DNA of 64,000 bases from Oscillatoria sp. CS-180 (GCF_028330965.1 NZ_JAQMUB010000069.1:1-64000); one strand, 5' to 3'. Counted from the stretch's first letter, positions 43,645 to 52,348 are shown. A program made the numbers and translations. Notes: generated by a model not told the origin, from the sequence alone.

Positions 43645-45203
43645 CGGTAACTCAATCCAATCCGCTAAAGCCACTAGGCTTTACAACCGATACTGCGGAT
43701 CCCAATACCTACGTTTCCCAATCGCTCGATCCTTATTCTTGGTGGGCCGGTAATTTCCGCTTTGTCGATCTCTCTGGCAAGTTGCTCGGTGCTCACATTG
43801 CTCATGCAGGGCTGATCGTACTCTGGGCTGGAGCGATGACACTGTTTGAATTGTCTCGCTTTAACCCTAGCCTCCCAATGTATGAGCAGGGGTTGATTTT
43901 ACTGCCTCATCTCGCTTCCTTAGGCATTGGTGTTGGTGCTGATGGTGTCGTGGTTGACACGTATCCCTATTTTGCGATCGGTGCTGTTCACTTAGTGAGT
44001 TCCGCTGTTTTGGGAGCCGGGGGCATTTATCACGCCGTTCTAGGTCCCGAAAAGCTCGACAAGAAAGGCTTTGGTTACGACTGGGCCGACGGTCGCAAGA
44101 TGACCACCATTCTGGGGATTCACCTGGTTTTGCTGGGTATCGGTGCGCTGTTGCTGGTTATTAAGGCCGTCTACGCTAGCGGTCTGTTTGATCCGGCGAT
44201 CGCTGATGTTCGTCTAGTCTCCCAACCCACTTTGAATCCGCTGACAATCTTCGGCTACTTAGTCGGCATTACCCCGGAAGGGTGGACCCTAAAAGGTATG
44301 GCGGCGGTCAACAGTTTGGAAGATGTTGTCGGGGGGCACCTGTGGATCGGTGCCATCTTGGTTCTGGGCGGCATTTGGCACATTCAGACTGAGCCAACCC
44401 GTTGGGCCAAGGGACTATTTGTCTATTCAGGGGAAGCATACCTGTCTTACAGTCAGGCGGCGTTGGCCTATATGGGGTTCTTCGCGGCTTTCTTTGTTTG
44501 GGTCAACGGAACCGTATATCCAGAAGTATTTTACGGTCCTGTAGCGACTACCCGAGTCAACGGCATCATCACGCCGCGCACTTGGCTCATGCTGGTTCAG
44601 GCTGTTTTCGCCAGTCTGCTATTAGCGGGGCACTTTTGGCATGGATTGAGATCGCGGGCGATCGCCGCCGGCTACAACTTCAGCCAAATGAAGTTCAACC
44701 CTGGTGCTATCTACGGCGATAGTCAGTTCAACAACCAGCCGTTGTTCACTGGCATTATTCAACCGCCCAAGAGCGATCCGCAAATTGGTATGCTGGCAAC
44801 CCCGATCGCAACCAGTCCCCTGTCTCGGACCTGGATCAAAAACCTGCCCATCTATCGAGACGGGCTTTCTCCCGCAACTCGGGGTCTAGAAATTGGGATG
44901 GCCCACGGCTATTTATTGTTGGGACCCTTCCTAAAACTGGGGCCCCTCAGAAATACAGACCAAGCTCTCCTTGCCGGAGTGGGTAGTGCATCTGGATTAG
45001 TCGTCATTCTCAGCGTTTGCCTTTTTATCTATGGCGGAGCGGTTTTCCAAGGCCGGACTAAACCTAGAGGTGATTTACCTGAGAACATTCAAACCTACCG
45101 TGATTGGAGCCTATTTACCTCGGGCTTCCTGGTGGGTGGTCTGGGCGGCGTCATTTTTGCCTGCTTCATTCTGTTTGAAATTGGACGGGCAGGTATTGTC
45201 TAA
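43641..45203 (+). CDS. IsiA-family antenna protein fused to a PsaL domain
   Basis: Fusion of 520 residues. An about 30-residue extension precedes a complete six-helix CP43' domain (about 33-360, [20 protein letters not shown] ... [14 protein letters not shown] ... [17 protein letters not shown]). The last about 150 residues are PsaL-like: [59 protein letters not shown] and two further helices. PsaL is the subunit at the photosystem I trimer/tetramer interface, so the fusion should insert antenna directly at that site. Similar fusions are known in Nostoc and Leptolyngbya iron-stress clusters. It is translationally coupled to antenna gene 2 (ATGA overlap). Confidence 0.95.
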
Positions 45204-45390
45204 GCCCAATACGTCCGGTGCTATATCGGTATGTGGAGAAAATTGGGTGGCAGCGCTCGCTTAATTCTTTGATAGGACTGATGCATGGCTCTGTTGCCTC
45301 CCCTAACTCTAAGGACGTTGAATTCGACTTTCTTGCATTTGGGGATTAAGCGGGCCAAAAGCCAGTTTCGCCTGCGTCAGTCCTGTTTTT

Positions 45391-45480
45391 ATCGCTGTTG
45401 CTAGTTCCATAAGGACAAGACGGCGAACCATCTGCCTATCAACCAAGCACCCGGATGCTACGGGACACGAGTCTAGTACC
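45391..45480 (+). ncRNA. Structured leader element, copy C (ahead of cpcL), interrupted by a MITE
   Basis: CGCTGTT (45394-45400) pairs GACGGCG (45420-45426) around a loop ending TAAGGACAA. CCATCT (45429-45434) has no partner nearby, but AGATGG occurs at 45628-45633, directly after the MITE at 45474-45629. Joining the two flanks gives GAGTCTAGATGG, parallel to GAGCCTAGATGA of copy A. An inner hairpin pairs CCCG (45451-45454) with CGGG (45462-45465). The upstream part of the gene-free region (45204-45390) shows nothing else. Confidence 0.6.
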
Positions 45481-45629
45481 GCTACGCGGAATTCAAAATG
45501 CGAAATACTTGTCTCTTCGAGAACGCCAAGGCGAACGAGAAGAGCAAAGCTCTACAGAATTCAAAACTAGAGCGGATAAGCTTTCCCAATGTTTTGAATA
45601 GTGAGCCTATCTCAGCCGTCGTGTACTAG
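45474..45629. mobile_element. MITE, copy 4, inverted, inserted in structured element C
   Basis: Runs from CTAGTACCGCTACGCGGAA to GTGTACTAG; the ends CTAGTAC and GTACTAG are perfect inverses. It is reversed relative to copies 1-3, about 156 bases long, and longer than copies 1 and 2 because of an inner fold-back. Flanking CTAG (or TA) may be the duplicated target. It separates the upstream part of element C from cpcL. Confidence 0.8.
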
Positions 45630-45695
45630 ATGGCCAAGGCTCTATCTTTCTTGGTTTGTTTCTTCGTTTAGCTAATTGCTGCATTTAAGAAAAAC

Positions 45696-46409
45696 ATGGC
45701 TATTCCTTTACTCAACTACCCTCTTTCAAGTCAAAATCAGCGCGTTGACGGCTTTGAGATGCCCGGAGATGAGCAGCCTCGACAATACACGCTGGATGAC
45801 TTGCCGACAGAAATGGAGATGGATGACATTATCCGGGCGGCCTATCGACAGATTTTCAATGAGCAGCAGCAGATTGCAGCCCATCGTCAGGTTACGCTGG
45901 AATCTCAGTTGCGAAATGGACAAATCACGATGCGGGATTTCATTCGCAAGCTGTTGTTATCCGATTCGTTTCGGCGCTTGAATTATGAGACGAATAGCAA
46001 TTACCGATTTGTTGAATTGTGTATTCAGCGAGTCCTGGGGCGACCTGTTTATAACCAACAGGAGAAGCTAGCCTGGTCGATTGTATTGGCGACGAAAGGA
46101 CTTCAGGGTTTTGTCGATGAGTTGTTAGCCACTGAAGAGTACATCAGATTCTTTGGTGAGAATACCGTCCCCTATCAACGGCGACGAATTTTGCCTCAAC
46201 GAGATTCTGGAGAAATGCCTTTTGCTCGAATGGCTCGCTACGATGCCAATCATCTCGGTCAACTTTATCAATCTGGCCAACTCAGAAGGTTTGATAACGG
46301 TGTCATTGATCGTAGCGCTGCGGTCTATCGCAGAGTGCTATTGCTGGTGCCAACAGCAGCGGCAGCATTACTCGTTGCGACGTTAGTTTTGGTGGCTTCG
46401 CCTCACTAA
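45696..46409 (+). CDS. cpcL: Phycobilisome rod-membrane linker, CpcL (CpcG2) type
   Basis: Linker of 237 residues that attaches phycocyanin rods to the thylakoid membrane for energy transfer to photosystem I. It starts MAIPLLNYPLSSQNQRVDGFEMPGDEQP, like CpcG proteins. The pfam00427 linker domain spans about 30-180 (DDIIRAAYRQIFNEQQ ... SNYRFVELCIQRVLGRPVYNQQEKLAWSIVLATKGLQGFVDELL). Instead of the soluble core-binding tail of CpcG1, it ends in a single hydrophobic helix (VLLLVPTAAAALLVATLVLVA), the mark of CpcL. An Hlip gene follows 38 bases on. Placement beside photosystem I antenna genes fits a photosystem I-directed antenna under iron stress. Confidence 0.92.
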   Translation: MAIPLLNYPLSSQNQRVDGFEMPGDEQPRQYTLDDLPTEMEMDDIIRAAYRQIFNEQQQIAAHRQVTLESQLRNGQITMRDFIRKLLLSDSFRRLNYETNSNYRFVELCIQRVLGRPVYNQQEKLAWSIVLATKGLQGFVDELLATEEYIRFFGENTVPYQRRRILPQRDSGEMPFARMARYDANHLGQLYQSGQLRRFDNGVIDRSAAVYRRVLLLVPTAAAALLVATLVLVASPH

Positions 46410-46446
46410 CCCAATTTTTAGGTGTAGACAATTTGGAGACTCAGGA

Positions 46447-46629
46447 ATGGAAATGCTTTCTAACAAGACTGTAGAAGAAACTTCAATTTCAACAGAAAAC
46501 GCTGTAATAGAAGAGGCTGAAGTCCGGCCTCTTAGTTTGTCGCGTAAGGCTGAGCTTTGGAGCGGTCGTTTTGCCATGATTGGCTTTATGACAACGGCCA
46601 TGGCGATCGCCTTCAAAGCGACTATCTAA
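46447..46629 (+). CDS. High-light-inducible protein (Hlip/one-helix LHC-like)
   Basis: One-helix chlorophyll/carotenoid-binding stress protein of 60 residues. The C-terminal half, LSLSRKAELWSGRFAMIGFMTTAMAIAF, carries the LHC motif ExxxGRxAMIGF. The usual chlorophyll-ligand Asn (ExxNGR) is Ser here, a notable change. The N-terminal half is acidic and variable. It is the second gene of the probable cpcL operon and may protect the CpcL-photosystem I assembly, which is inference from linkage. Confidence 0.9.
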   Translation: MEMLSNKTVEETSISTENAVIEEAEVRPLSLSRKAELWSGRFAMIGFMTTAMAIAFKATI

Positions 46630-46675
46630 TCCATGTGATATCTCACCGCTTACCTCTTACCCTATTGGTTCAGTC

Positions 46676-47122
46676 ATGTCCTCACCCATCACGGTTGCCT
46701 GTGGATTTCTAGGTGGAACGATTCTCTCAACAGAGGGAGGCTATCGTGTGCTGCAACATCCTCGGCCCGAACGAGTGTTTGACCGCATTGCTGATGCTCG
46801 GTGGTTCTTGGCGGTAAGCTGGTGTGACCATGATGCAACGCCAACGGCAATTCTGACCCACGACGGACAATTGTCTTTTCAAAATCAAGCGGTGCTGGCT
46901 CTAGGGGAAGACGAGTTCCTGCCTCAAGAGCAGCGCAAGCCCATTTTTGACATGAGTTTGTCTCTGGCAGCGGGAGATACCGCGCTGTATACCGTCCAGA
47001 AATCGGGCGGTATACAGCATCAAGTCCGAGTCTTGGGACTTGAGATTGACCCCCGCTATGGCAGGGTTGCGATTGTGCAGGCAATCGCGGCAGATTTTCG
47101 ACCCGAGCGATCGCCGTTCTAA
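46676..47122 (+). CDS. Unrecognised 148-residue protein in the cpcL operon
   Basis: Soluble protein starting MSSPITVACGFLGGTILSTEGGYRVL, with predicted beta-rich segments (ARWFLAVSWCDHDATPTAILTHDGQLSF, TALYTVQKSGGIQHQVRVLGLEIDPRYGRVAIVQAI) and no signal peptide or membrane helix. I cannot assign a family. It starts 46 bases after the Hlip gene and is followed within 6 bases by another small gene, so it should be cotranscribed with cpcL. Possible roles (assembly or chromophore handling) are guesses from position. Confidence 0.7.
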   Translation: MSSPITVACGFLGGTILSTEGGYRVLQHPRPERVFDRIADARWFLAVSWCDHDATPTAILTHDGQLSFQNQAVLALGEDEFLPQEQRKPIFDMSLSLAAGDTALYTVQKSGGIQHQVRVLGLEIDPRYGRVAIVQAIAADFRPERSPF

Positions 47123-47128
47123 CGACCT

Positions 47129-47371
47129 ATGACGATTCCCCAATATCCCAATCTGGCCGCCGCGACTCGGAGCGTTTGTCAACAGTGGTGCGAAGCTTAC
47201 GGCTATAGCGATCCCTTCTGTCGCAATGGTGAATGGTGGGCGTTTCCACCACACAGTGTTATGCCTGTCAGCATCAAAACTGTGATGGCAGCGGATTGTC
47301 GCTACCCCGTCGCCATTGGTTCACTCACGTTAACGATTCGTCCAGATGGGTCATTTGCTAGCGCACTCTAA
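47129..47371 (+). CDS. Small conserved-type cyanobacterial protein, 80 residues
   Basis: Protein reading MTIPQYPNLAAATRSVCQQWCEAYGYSDPFCRNGEWWAFPPHSVMPVSIK..., with the GEWWAFPPxxVMPV core that I recall from short uncharacterised cyanobacterial proteins. It is soluble, with three Cys near the N-terminal half. It begins 6 bases after the preceding gene, so it is the likely last member of the cpcL-hli operon. Function is unknown. Confidence 0.7.
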   Translation: MTIPQYPNLAAATRSVCQQWCEAYGYSDPFCRNGEWWAFPPHSVMPVSIKTVMAADCRYPVAIGSLTLTIRPDGSFASAL

Positions 47372-47463
47372 CAACAGATTAGTGGGATTGCTCCTGTAGT
47401 CTATTAGTACTACTCTATGTAAGTACGATCGTTGCCGTAGTTTGAAAGAAGAGGGTTGCTGAC

Positions 47464-47832
47464 ATGGGGTTTGCCAAAACGACACCCATTCTGCGGATTT
47501 TTGATGAGGTTAAGGCGAGAGAGTTTTACGTTGATTTTTTGGGCTTCGCAGTTGATTGGGAACATCGGTTTGGTCCAAATATGCCGCTGTACTTGCAAGT
47601 TTCAAGAGGCGACTGTCGACTTCATTTGTCGGAGCATCATGGAGACTGTAGCCCAGGCTCAGCGATGCGAATTGAGACGGATGAGCTTGAGAGCTTTCAT
47701 GCAGAACTCCTTGCGAGAGACTATCAGTATGCTCGACCCGGTATTGAAGACACCCCTTGGGGGAGTCGGGATATGTCCCTCAGTGATCCTTTCGGCAATC
47801 GGTTAACGTTTACCAATGCTATTAGCACTTAA
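47464..47832 (+). CDS. Glyoxalase/bleomycin-resistance-like VOC protein
   Basis: Protein of 122 residues, with ATPILRIFDEVKAREFYVDFLGFAVDWEHRF at the start and DPFGNRLTFTN at the end, both characteristic of bleomycin-resistance-type VOC proteins that bind drugs in a dimer. LHLSEHHGDCSPGS gives the central strand. It is probably a small-molecule-binding or modifying protein. An AGGG-type ribosome site precedes the ATG. It is the right-hand counterpart of the VOC gene at 33391. Confidence 0.88.
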   Translation: MGFAKTTPILRIFDEVKAREFYVDFLGFAVDWEHRFGPNMPLYLQVSRGDCRLHLSEHHGDCSPGSAMRIETDELESFHAELLARDYQYARPGIEDTPWGSRDMSLSDPFGNRLTFTNAIST

Positions 47833-48000
47833 GTCAGTTGGATATCTCAATCTAGGTCCGAATCTAAGTTATGAGTGGGGCGCTTGAGAACAAGCAACAC
47901 TACTGAAGCTATGGAGTGTTCAAGCATGGGCTCTTGATCGTTATGTTATTGTCGAAATGATGCCCCCAGTAACAGCTCAGTCCGAAAGTTGAGGTAAGCC

Positions 48001-48609
48001 ATGTTAAGGCAGCTGATGCTCTGTTTAGGTACGGTCCTTTGGATATCGGCTAGCACCCCATTTGCGATCGCTGCCACTGATACGGACTCTGATATGAAGA
48101 TTGTTGAGTCTGCTGCGTTAGGGACTAACCCAGACTTGCCGTGGTCCGAAGCTGTTCAAATTGACGGCCCGTTTGAAGGGAGTTTTATTGGAGTCTTTGA
48201 TCGACACTCTTTTCATGAGCGCTTTCTCAATACTGATGTTCGGATTGAGGTGCAAAGTCTTTGGACTAAGGATTTTATTCGAGTATTATCCATCGTTCGC
48301 GATCAAGACTGCTTGAGTCAACCGTCTGGGGTCGCTGTGGGTCGTGGCTGCTCAGAATTCAGCAATGCTAGAAACATTACTCAGCTGTTTATCAAAATTG
48401 AGGATGAGGTCTTTCAGGTTTCGGGCGAGGGCAGTACCTTTGCTGTGGATGAAAACTTGGCGGCTGCCTTGCAAACAGCGCCGGATGATGATGTCAGAAT
48501 TCGACTGGTCAGTGAAAGCGGCGAAATAATTGATAGCGAAATTGGTCAGGTAACCGTCATGGCTTGGGACACTGTCTATGGGGCCGGAGCGATCGCAGAG
48601 ACTCCATAG
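48001..48609 (+). CDS. Secreted hypothetical protein, 202 residues
   Basis: Begins with a signal peptide (MLRQLMLCLGTVLWISASTPFAIAA) with a likely cleavage after AIAA. The mature protein is acidic and beta-rich (VQIDGPFEGSFIGVFDRHSFHERFL ... IRVLSIVRDQDCLSQPSGVAVGRGCSEF). Two Cys may form a disulfide in the periplasm. I do not recognise the family. Neighbours give no clue. Confidence 0.72.
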   Translation: MLRQLMLCLGTVLWISASTPFAIAATDTDSDMKIVESAALGTNPDLPWSEAVQIDGPFEGSFIGVFDRHSFHERFLNTDVRIEVQSLWTKDFIRVLSIVRDQDCLSQPSGVAVGRGCSEFSNARNITQLFIKIEDEVFQVSGEGSTFAVDENLAAALQTAPDDDVRIRLVSESGEIIDSEIGQVTVMAWDTVYGAGAIAETP

Positions 48610-48615
48610 CTAAGG

Positions 48616-48716
48616 AACGGAAACTTATTTAAGTATCAACTTTGAGCTTTGGATTCGCCGATGGCTCAATCATTCAAAACTGAAAAGTGAGAACTTAAAA
48701 TTCATTCATTCCTAAG
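48616..48716. repeat. 101-bp dispersed repeat, copy 2
   Basis: Same as 24813-24913 with about seven mismatches and no gaps. It starts six bases after the stop codon of the secreted protein gene. It lies in a gene-free stretch (48610-49191) that otherwise contains only the terminator at 48877-48916. Confidence 0.85.
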
Positions 48717-48876
48717 TGACATGGCATAGTTAGCTGCACCAGACACTAATATACGCAGGCAATTTAGGTGATCATTCTCACCGAGTAGCGTGACAGGTAT
48801 CCTAAGCAAAAACCGATTCGTTGAAGATACTGATAGAGACTCAACTCTAGCCGAGTCATCTACAGGGAACACACAG

Positions 48877-48916
48877 AAACCGATGGGGACACGGGAGTCC
48901 TATCGGTTTTTTTTTT
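48877..48916 (+). terminator. Intrinsic terminator with long T run
   Basis: AAACCGAT (48877-48884) pairs ATCGGTTT (48902-48909) with an inner GGAC/GTCC pairing, followed by about ten T. It lies about 270 bases after the nearest plus-strand gene, beyond the 101-bp repeat. Confidence 0.85.
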
Positions 48917-49191
48917 GCCGACATATTTAAGTTAACTGAAGCACCTCTGGGATGTCGGTATGATTCAAAACATAAAAATTGGTACCAATGGTGGAGTATA
49001 CAGTCTTACTCATGTAGCTAGGGCAGACGGGTATAAGCAGTCTAAAGAAGGAATAGGTGATCGGTGTAGAAAGTCGAGGGAGTAGGTGACAGGGACTATA
49101 GGGGTATTGGTCGCACTTGTACATTGCTATAGATTTAGGACGGCTATGGCTGTTGCTGCATGGGATGGCCAAAGTTATTTTCGTGACCCGG

Positions 49192-51246
49192 TTAACGCGA
49201 TCGCCCTTCGAATCGTCCGTGAAGCAGATAATGTTGCCACCCACAGACGAAAGCATCCATGTCTACAGCCGTAGCAACATCAGAATTTAGCGAGAGATAT
49301 TGGGCCTCGTCAAAGAATGAGCTGGGGTTGCGGCCTTCTCGACAACCCACTGATAAGTAGTGGTCAAAGCCGTCCGCGAAGGCTCCCTCTATGACAGCAG
49401 TGGCAACATCAGGATATTGAGTGAGATAGTAATCTTCCTGAAAAAGCAATTGCTGGGGATTGCGACCTTCGGCGGCTCCGTGTTCAATGTAATGTTCAAA
49501 AGCACTAAGGATGTCTCCTTGGGCGATCGCCTCCATGACATCAGCATTTTCAGACGAGTAAACGCCTTGATTAAACAGCGCACTGGGATTCCGTTCTTCC
49601 AGGTGCCCTGACTGAACAAAATGCTCGAATCCACTTGCAAGTAAGCCGTCATCAATGGCTTGTTCAACGTCAGGATTAGCCGCTAAGTAAAAGGCTTCGT
49701 CATAAAGGCTGCTAGGGGCGCGTCCTTCTAGCCAGCCGATTTGAGTGAAGTGATCGTAGCCGGAAAGGAAATTGCCAGTCGTCAGACTGGTCAAAACATC
49801 TGGGTTGAATTGTAAATAGAAGGCTTCATCAAACAAGGTTGAAAAGTCAAGTCCACCTACCTCGAAGGCGAAGAAGGGGAGATCAAATCCTAACCACTGA
49901 CTCGCCGTCCGCTGAGTCAGACCTAAGTTGAGATAGGTGTCTGGGACCACATTGGGAGCAGGGAGGTCATTTTCGGTGGTCTGAAGCTGCCAGGTGAGGA
50001 TGTCAGCTTGTCGATCATCGTCACTCACGGTTGCCTGAAAGCCGAACTGCGCCTCCGACCCAACCAGTTCAAACAGGTCCAGCTCAGTTGCTAATACAGG
50101 ACTATTGGGTTGTATGAGGGTATCGCTAAGAAAGACCGAGAGCTGGTCGGTGAGTCCGTCATAATCTACCCAGGCGGTGAGTGGGAGGTTGCTGTCCAAA
50201 TCGAAGGGGGCGATCGCTTGATCGACGAGTGCTGGGGCTGTGTTGGGGGTGAGGATTGCGATCGTATTGTCGTCTAACAAAGAATCTGTAGAGGATGACG
50301 GACTCAAGGCAATTTCTAAGGGAGAACCGGACTGCTCCGCATCGTCAGGGTGAATCACGAAGGAGAAGCCAGGCAGAATCGCTGTTGTCGGGTCTAAGCG
50401 AAATTCAAATTGACTGTTGAATGAGAAGTCAGGTGTGACAGTTAGCGGTTGAGCAATGAGCGATCGTCCAGGTGCAGAAGCAGTTCCCGATGACAGAGAT
50501 AGAATATTGTTGACGAACTGAGCACCGCCTTCGAGCACCAATTGATTGGCGGCATCAAAAGTCAGGTCTTGCAGGACAAATTCTTCAATGTTGGACAGAA
50601 TTTCGGTCTGCAGTTCAGCATTCACATCGATGTTTAGGTGGGTGATTGAAGGATCATCTAAAAACTCTTCAGCGTTGATATTTTCGGACCCCTCCACAGT
50701 TTTGGCACCTTGCAAATCAAATAGCTCGAAGTCTGGACGAAAGAAATTGAAGTTGTTCGCGTTTTGATAGTAGTTAATGCCTTTCTCAACGTTATCTGGC
50801 AGCACCTCATCTTCTGGACTCTTGCCCGTCAGCGGATCATAGGAATCAATTTGCACTAGCAAATCTACGGTTTGGGGCGCTTGAGCATTAGCAATACGAA
50901 TGGATGACAACCCGCCCGCGCTGTAACCGATGAGTCCCAGGGCTCCGAATTTACCCGATTGATCGATGAAAGCATTGCCTTGAGTGCTACCGATTTCGTT
51001 GAAATCAAAGATGTTGCCTTCAAACGAGTCAAACACCTGACTTGTCCAGTAATAGTCTGGGAAAGCCATTTGTAGACGGGTGTTCAGTACATCAACGCCG
51101 GATTCGTCAGACCCTAACAGTGAACCCAGTAATCCCCCACCTCCTCGAAACATCAGCAGTAAAGCCCGTTCTCCAAACATGAAGTGTTGTGTGGTGGGGC
51201 CTGGAATAAGGGTCGTAGCCGAGAGTGTTAATGGAGACATTGGCAT
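49192..51246 (-). CDS. Lipase-like protein with five C-terminal NPDV...EGR repeats
   Basis: Protein of 684 residues without a classical signal peptide. The first about 200 residues look like an alpha/beta hydrolase: FGALGLIGYSAGGLSSIRIA contains a GxSxG nucleophile elbow, followed by LLVQIDSYDPL. A beta-rich lectin/jelly-roll-like middle follows (about 230-430). The last about 215 residues are five units of about 42 residues, each like FDEAFYLxxNPDVxxAVxxGxxxSGxxHYxxxGxxEGRxPS. Such repeats occur at the C-terminus of secreted cyanobacterial proteins and may aid type I-like export or surface attachment. Substrate unknown. Confidence 0.75.
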   Translation of the reverse strand: MPMSPLTLSATTLIPGPTTQHFMFGERALLLMFRGGGGLLGSLLGSDESGVDVLNTRLQMAFPDYYWTSQVFDSFEGNIFDFNEIGSTQGNAFIDQSGKFGALGLIGYSAGGLSSIRIANAQAPQTVDLLVQIDSYDPLTGKSPEDEVLPDNVEKGINYYQNANNFNFFRPDFELFDLQGAKTVEGSENINAEEFLDDPSITHLNIDVNAELQTEILSNIEEFVLQDLTFDAANQLVLEGGAQFVNNILSLSSGTASAPGRSLIAQPLTVTPDFSFNSQFEFRLDPTTAILPGFSFVIHPDDAEQSGSPLEIALSPSSSTDSLLDDNTIAILTPNTAPALVDQAIAPFDLDSNLPLTAWVDYDGLTDQLSVFLSDTLIQPNSPVLATELDLFELVGSEAQFGFQATVSDDDRQADILTWQLQTTENDLPAPNVVPDTYLNLGLTQRTASQWLGFDLPFFAFEVGGLDFSTLFDEAFYLQFNPDVLTSLTTGNFLSGYDHFTQIGWLEGRAPSSLYDEAFYLAANPDVEQAIDDGLLASGFEHFVQSGHLEERNPSALFNQGVYSSENADVMEAIAQGDILSAFEHYIEHGAAEGRNPQQLLFQEDYYLTQYPDVATAVIEGAFADGFDHYLSVGCREGRNPSSFFDEAQYLSLNSDVATAVDMDAFVCGWQHYLLHGRFEGRSR

Positions 51247-51424
51247 CGTTAAATCACCATGCTAATCGTAAGCGATATGACACGATATGCTGACTCACAC
51301 TGTGGCTCACTTGTCTCACTTCATCTTTCATTTTCTTAGTGATTAAAGCGGTTGTTTTTGCCGAAGTGTTAATTTTGATGGGCTAATTCAGGGGTTACTG
51401 AAAGCAATAGGGAGTTCAAGAACA

Positions 51425-52348
51425 ATGACGCGATCGCGAAGATGGTTTATACAGGCGGGTTTGGTCACCACAGCAGGCACTGCTTTGGCGTTGAAAATCC
51501 AGCAGCAAGTTCGGGCGGAAGCCTTGATTCAAGTGAATACAACAGCCGAATTTGTTGGTGCGATTGGACCGAATCGGACGCTTGAAGTTGCGCCTGGAAG
51601 TTTAGTGCTGTCTGAACTGAGCCTGGGACGCCAGAATTCCTATGCCGTTGTTCAAGAAGCCTATGACGGATACGAACTGGTCATTTCCGGCGTCGACAAC
51701 CTGACCATTGTTGGCAAAGACAACACGCTGTCACGAGTCCTCACGCGACCTCGCTATGCAGATGTCCTCAAATTTAAGAACTGTCGCAATCTCACCTTAG
51801 AGAACCTGGAACTCGCTCACACGAAGGATTTAGGTTACTGCCAAGGAGCGGTCCTGAGTTTCAGTGATTGTACAGACGTTGCGGTCAATCGCTGCGTTCT
51901 GTATGGCAGCGGCACTTATGGTATTGAAGCCGCTAGATTGATTAACCTCACCTGTCGGGAGACCATTATTCGTGACTGCACCTATGGCATGGTATGCATC
52001 AATCAAGGGCAAAACCTAGCATTTGAGAACTGTCAGCTGTTCGACAATGCTGGCTTGTCAATGATTAACCTAAATGAATGCAGTCAGGTTGCCTTCTCTA
52101 ACTGTCTAGTTCATGACAATTCCAGTGACTTTTTGGACTATGCCATTCCACACTACCTGTTCTACGTGTGGGAAAGCGCTGGCATACAGATGCAAGACTG
52201 CCAAGTGTATGACAATTCCATTGCTTATTTGGCCTCGGCTGAAGGGGCGATCGCCGTTACCGATACCGTATTAGCAAACAACACCTTTGGCGGTGCTCTA
52301 TACCCCGCCGAACCTGAACACCTATCACCCTTTTGTCCCGTGAGTTAA
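51425..52348 (+). CDS. Right-handed parallel beta-helix protein with Tat-type signal
   Basis: Secreted protein of 307 residues. The N-terminus MTRSRRWFIQAGLVTTAGTALAL has a twin-arginine motif (SRRWFIQ) before the hydrophobic core. The rest is a ladder of short strands with Asn/Asp/Cys turns (LKFKNCRNLTLENLELAHT, LSFSDCTDVAVNRCVLYGSG, IRDCTYGMVCINQGQNLAFENCQLFDNAG), typical of pectate-lyase/NosD-type beta helices. It could be a periplasmic polysaccharide-binding or -cleaving protein. No catalytic residues were identified with confidence. Confidence 0.85.
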   Translation: MTRSRRWFIQAGLVTTAGTALALKIQQQVRAEALIQVNTTAEFVGAIGPNRTLEVAPGSLVLSELSLGRQNSYAVVQEAYDGYELVISGVDNLTIVGKDNTLSRVLTRPRYADVLKFKNCRNLTLENLELAHTKDLGYCQGAVLSFSDCTDVAVNRCVLYGSGTYGIEAARLINLTCRETIIRDCTYGMVCINQGQNLAFENCQLFDNAGLSMINLNECSQVAFSNCLVHDNSSDFLDYAIPHYLFYVWESAGIQMQDCQVYDNSIAYLASAEGAIAVTDTVLANNTFGGALYPAEPEHLSPFCPVS

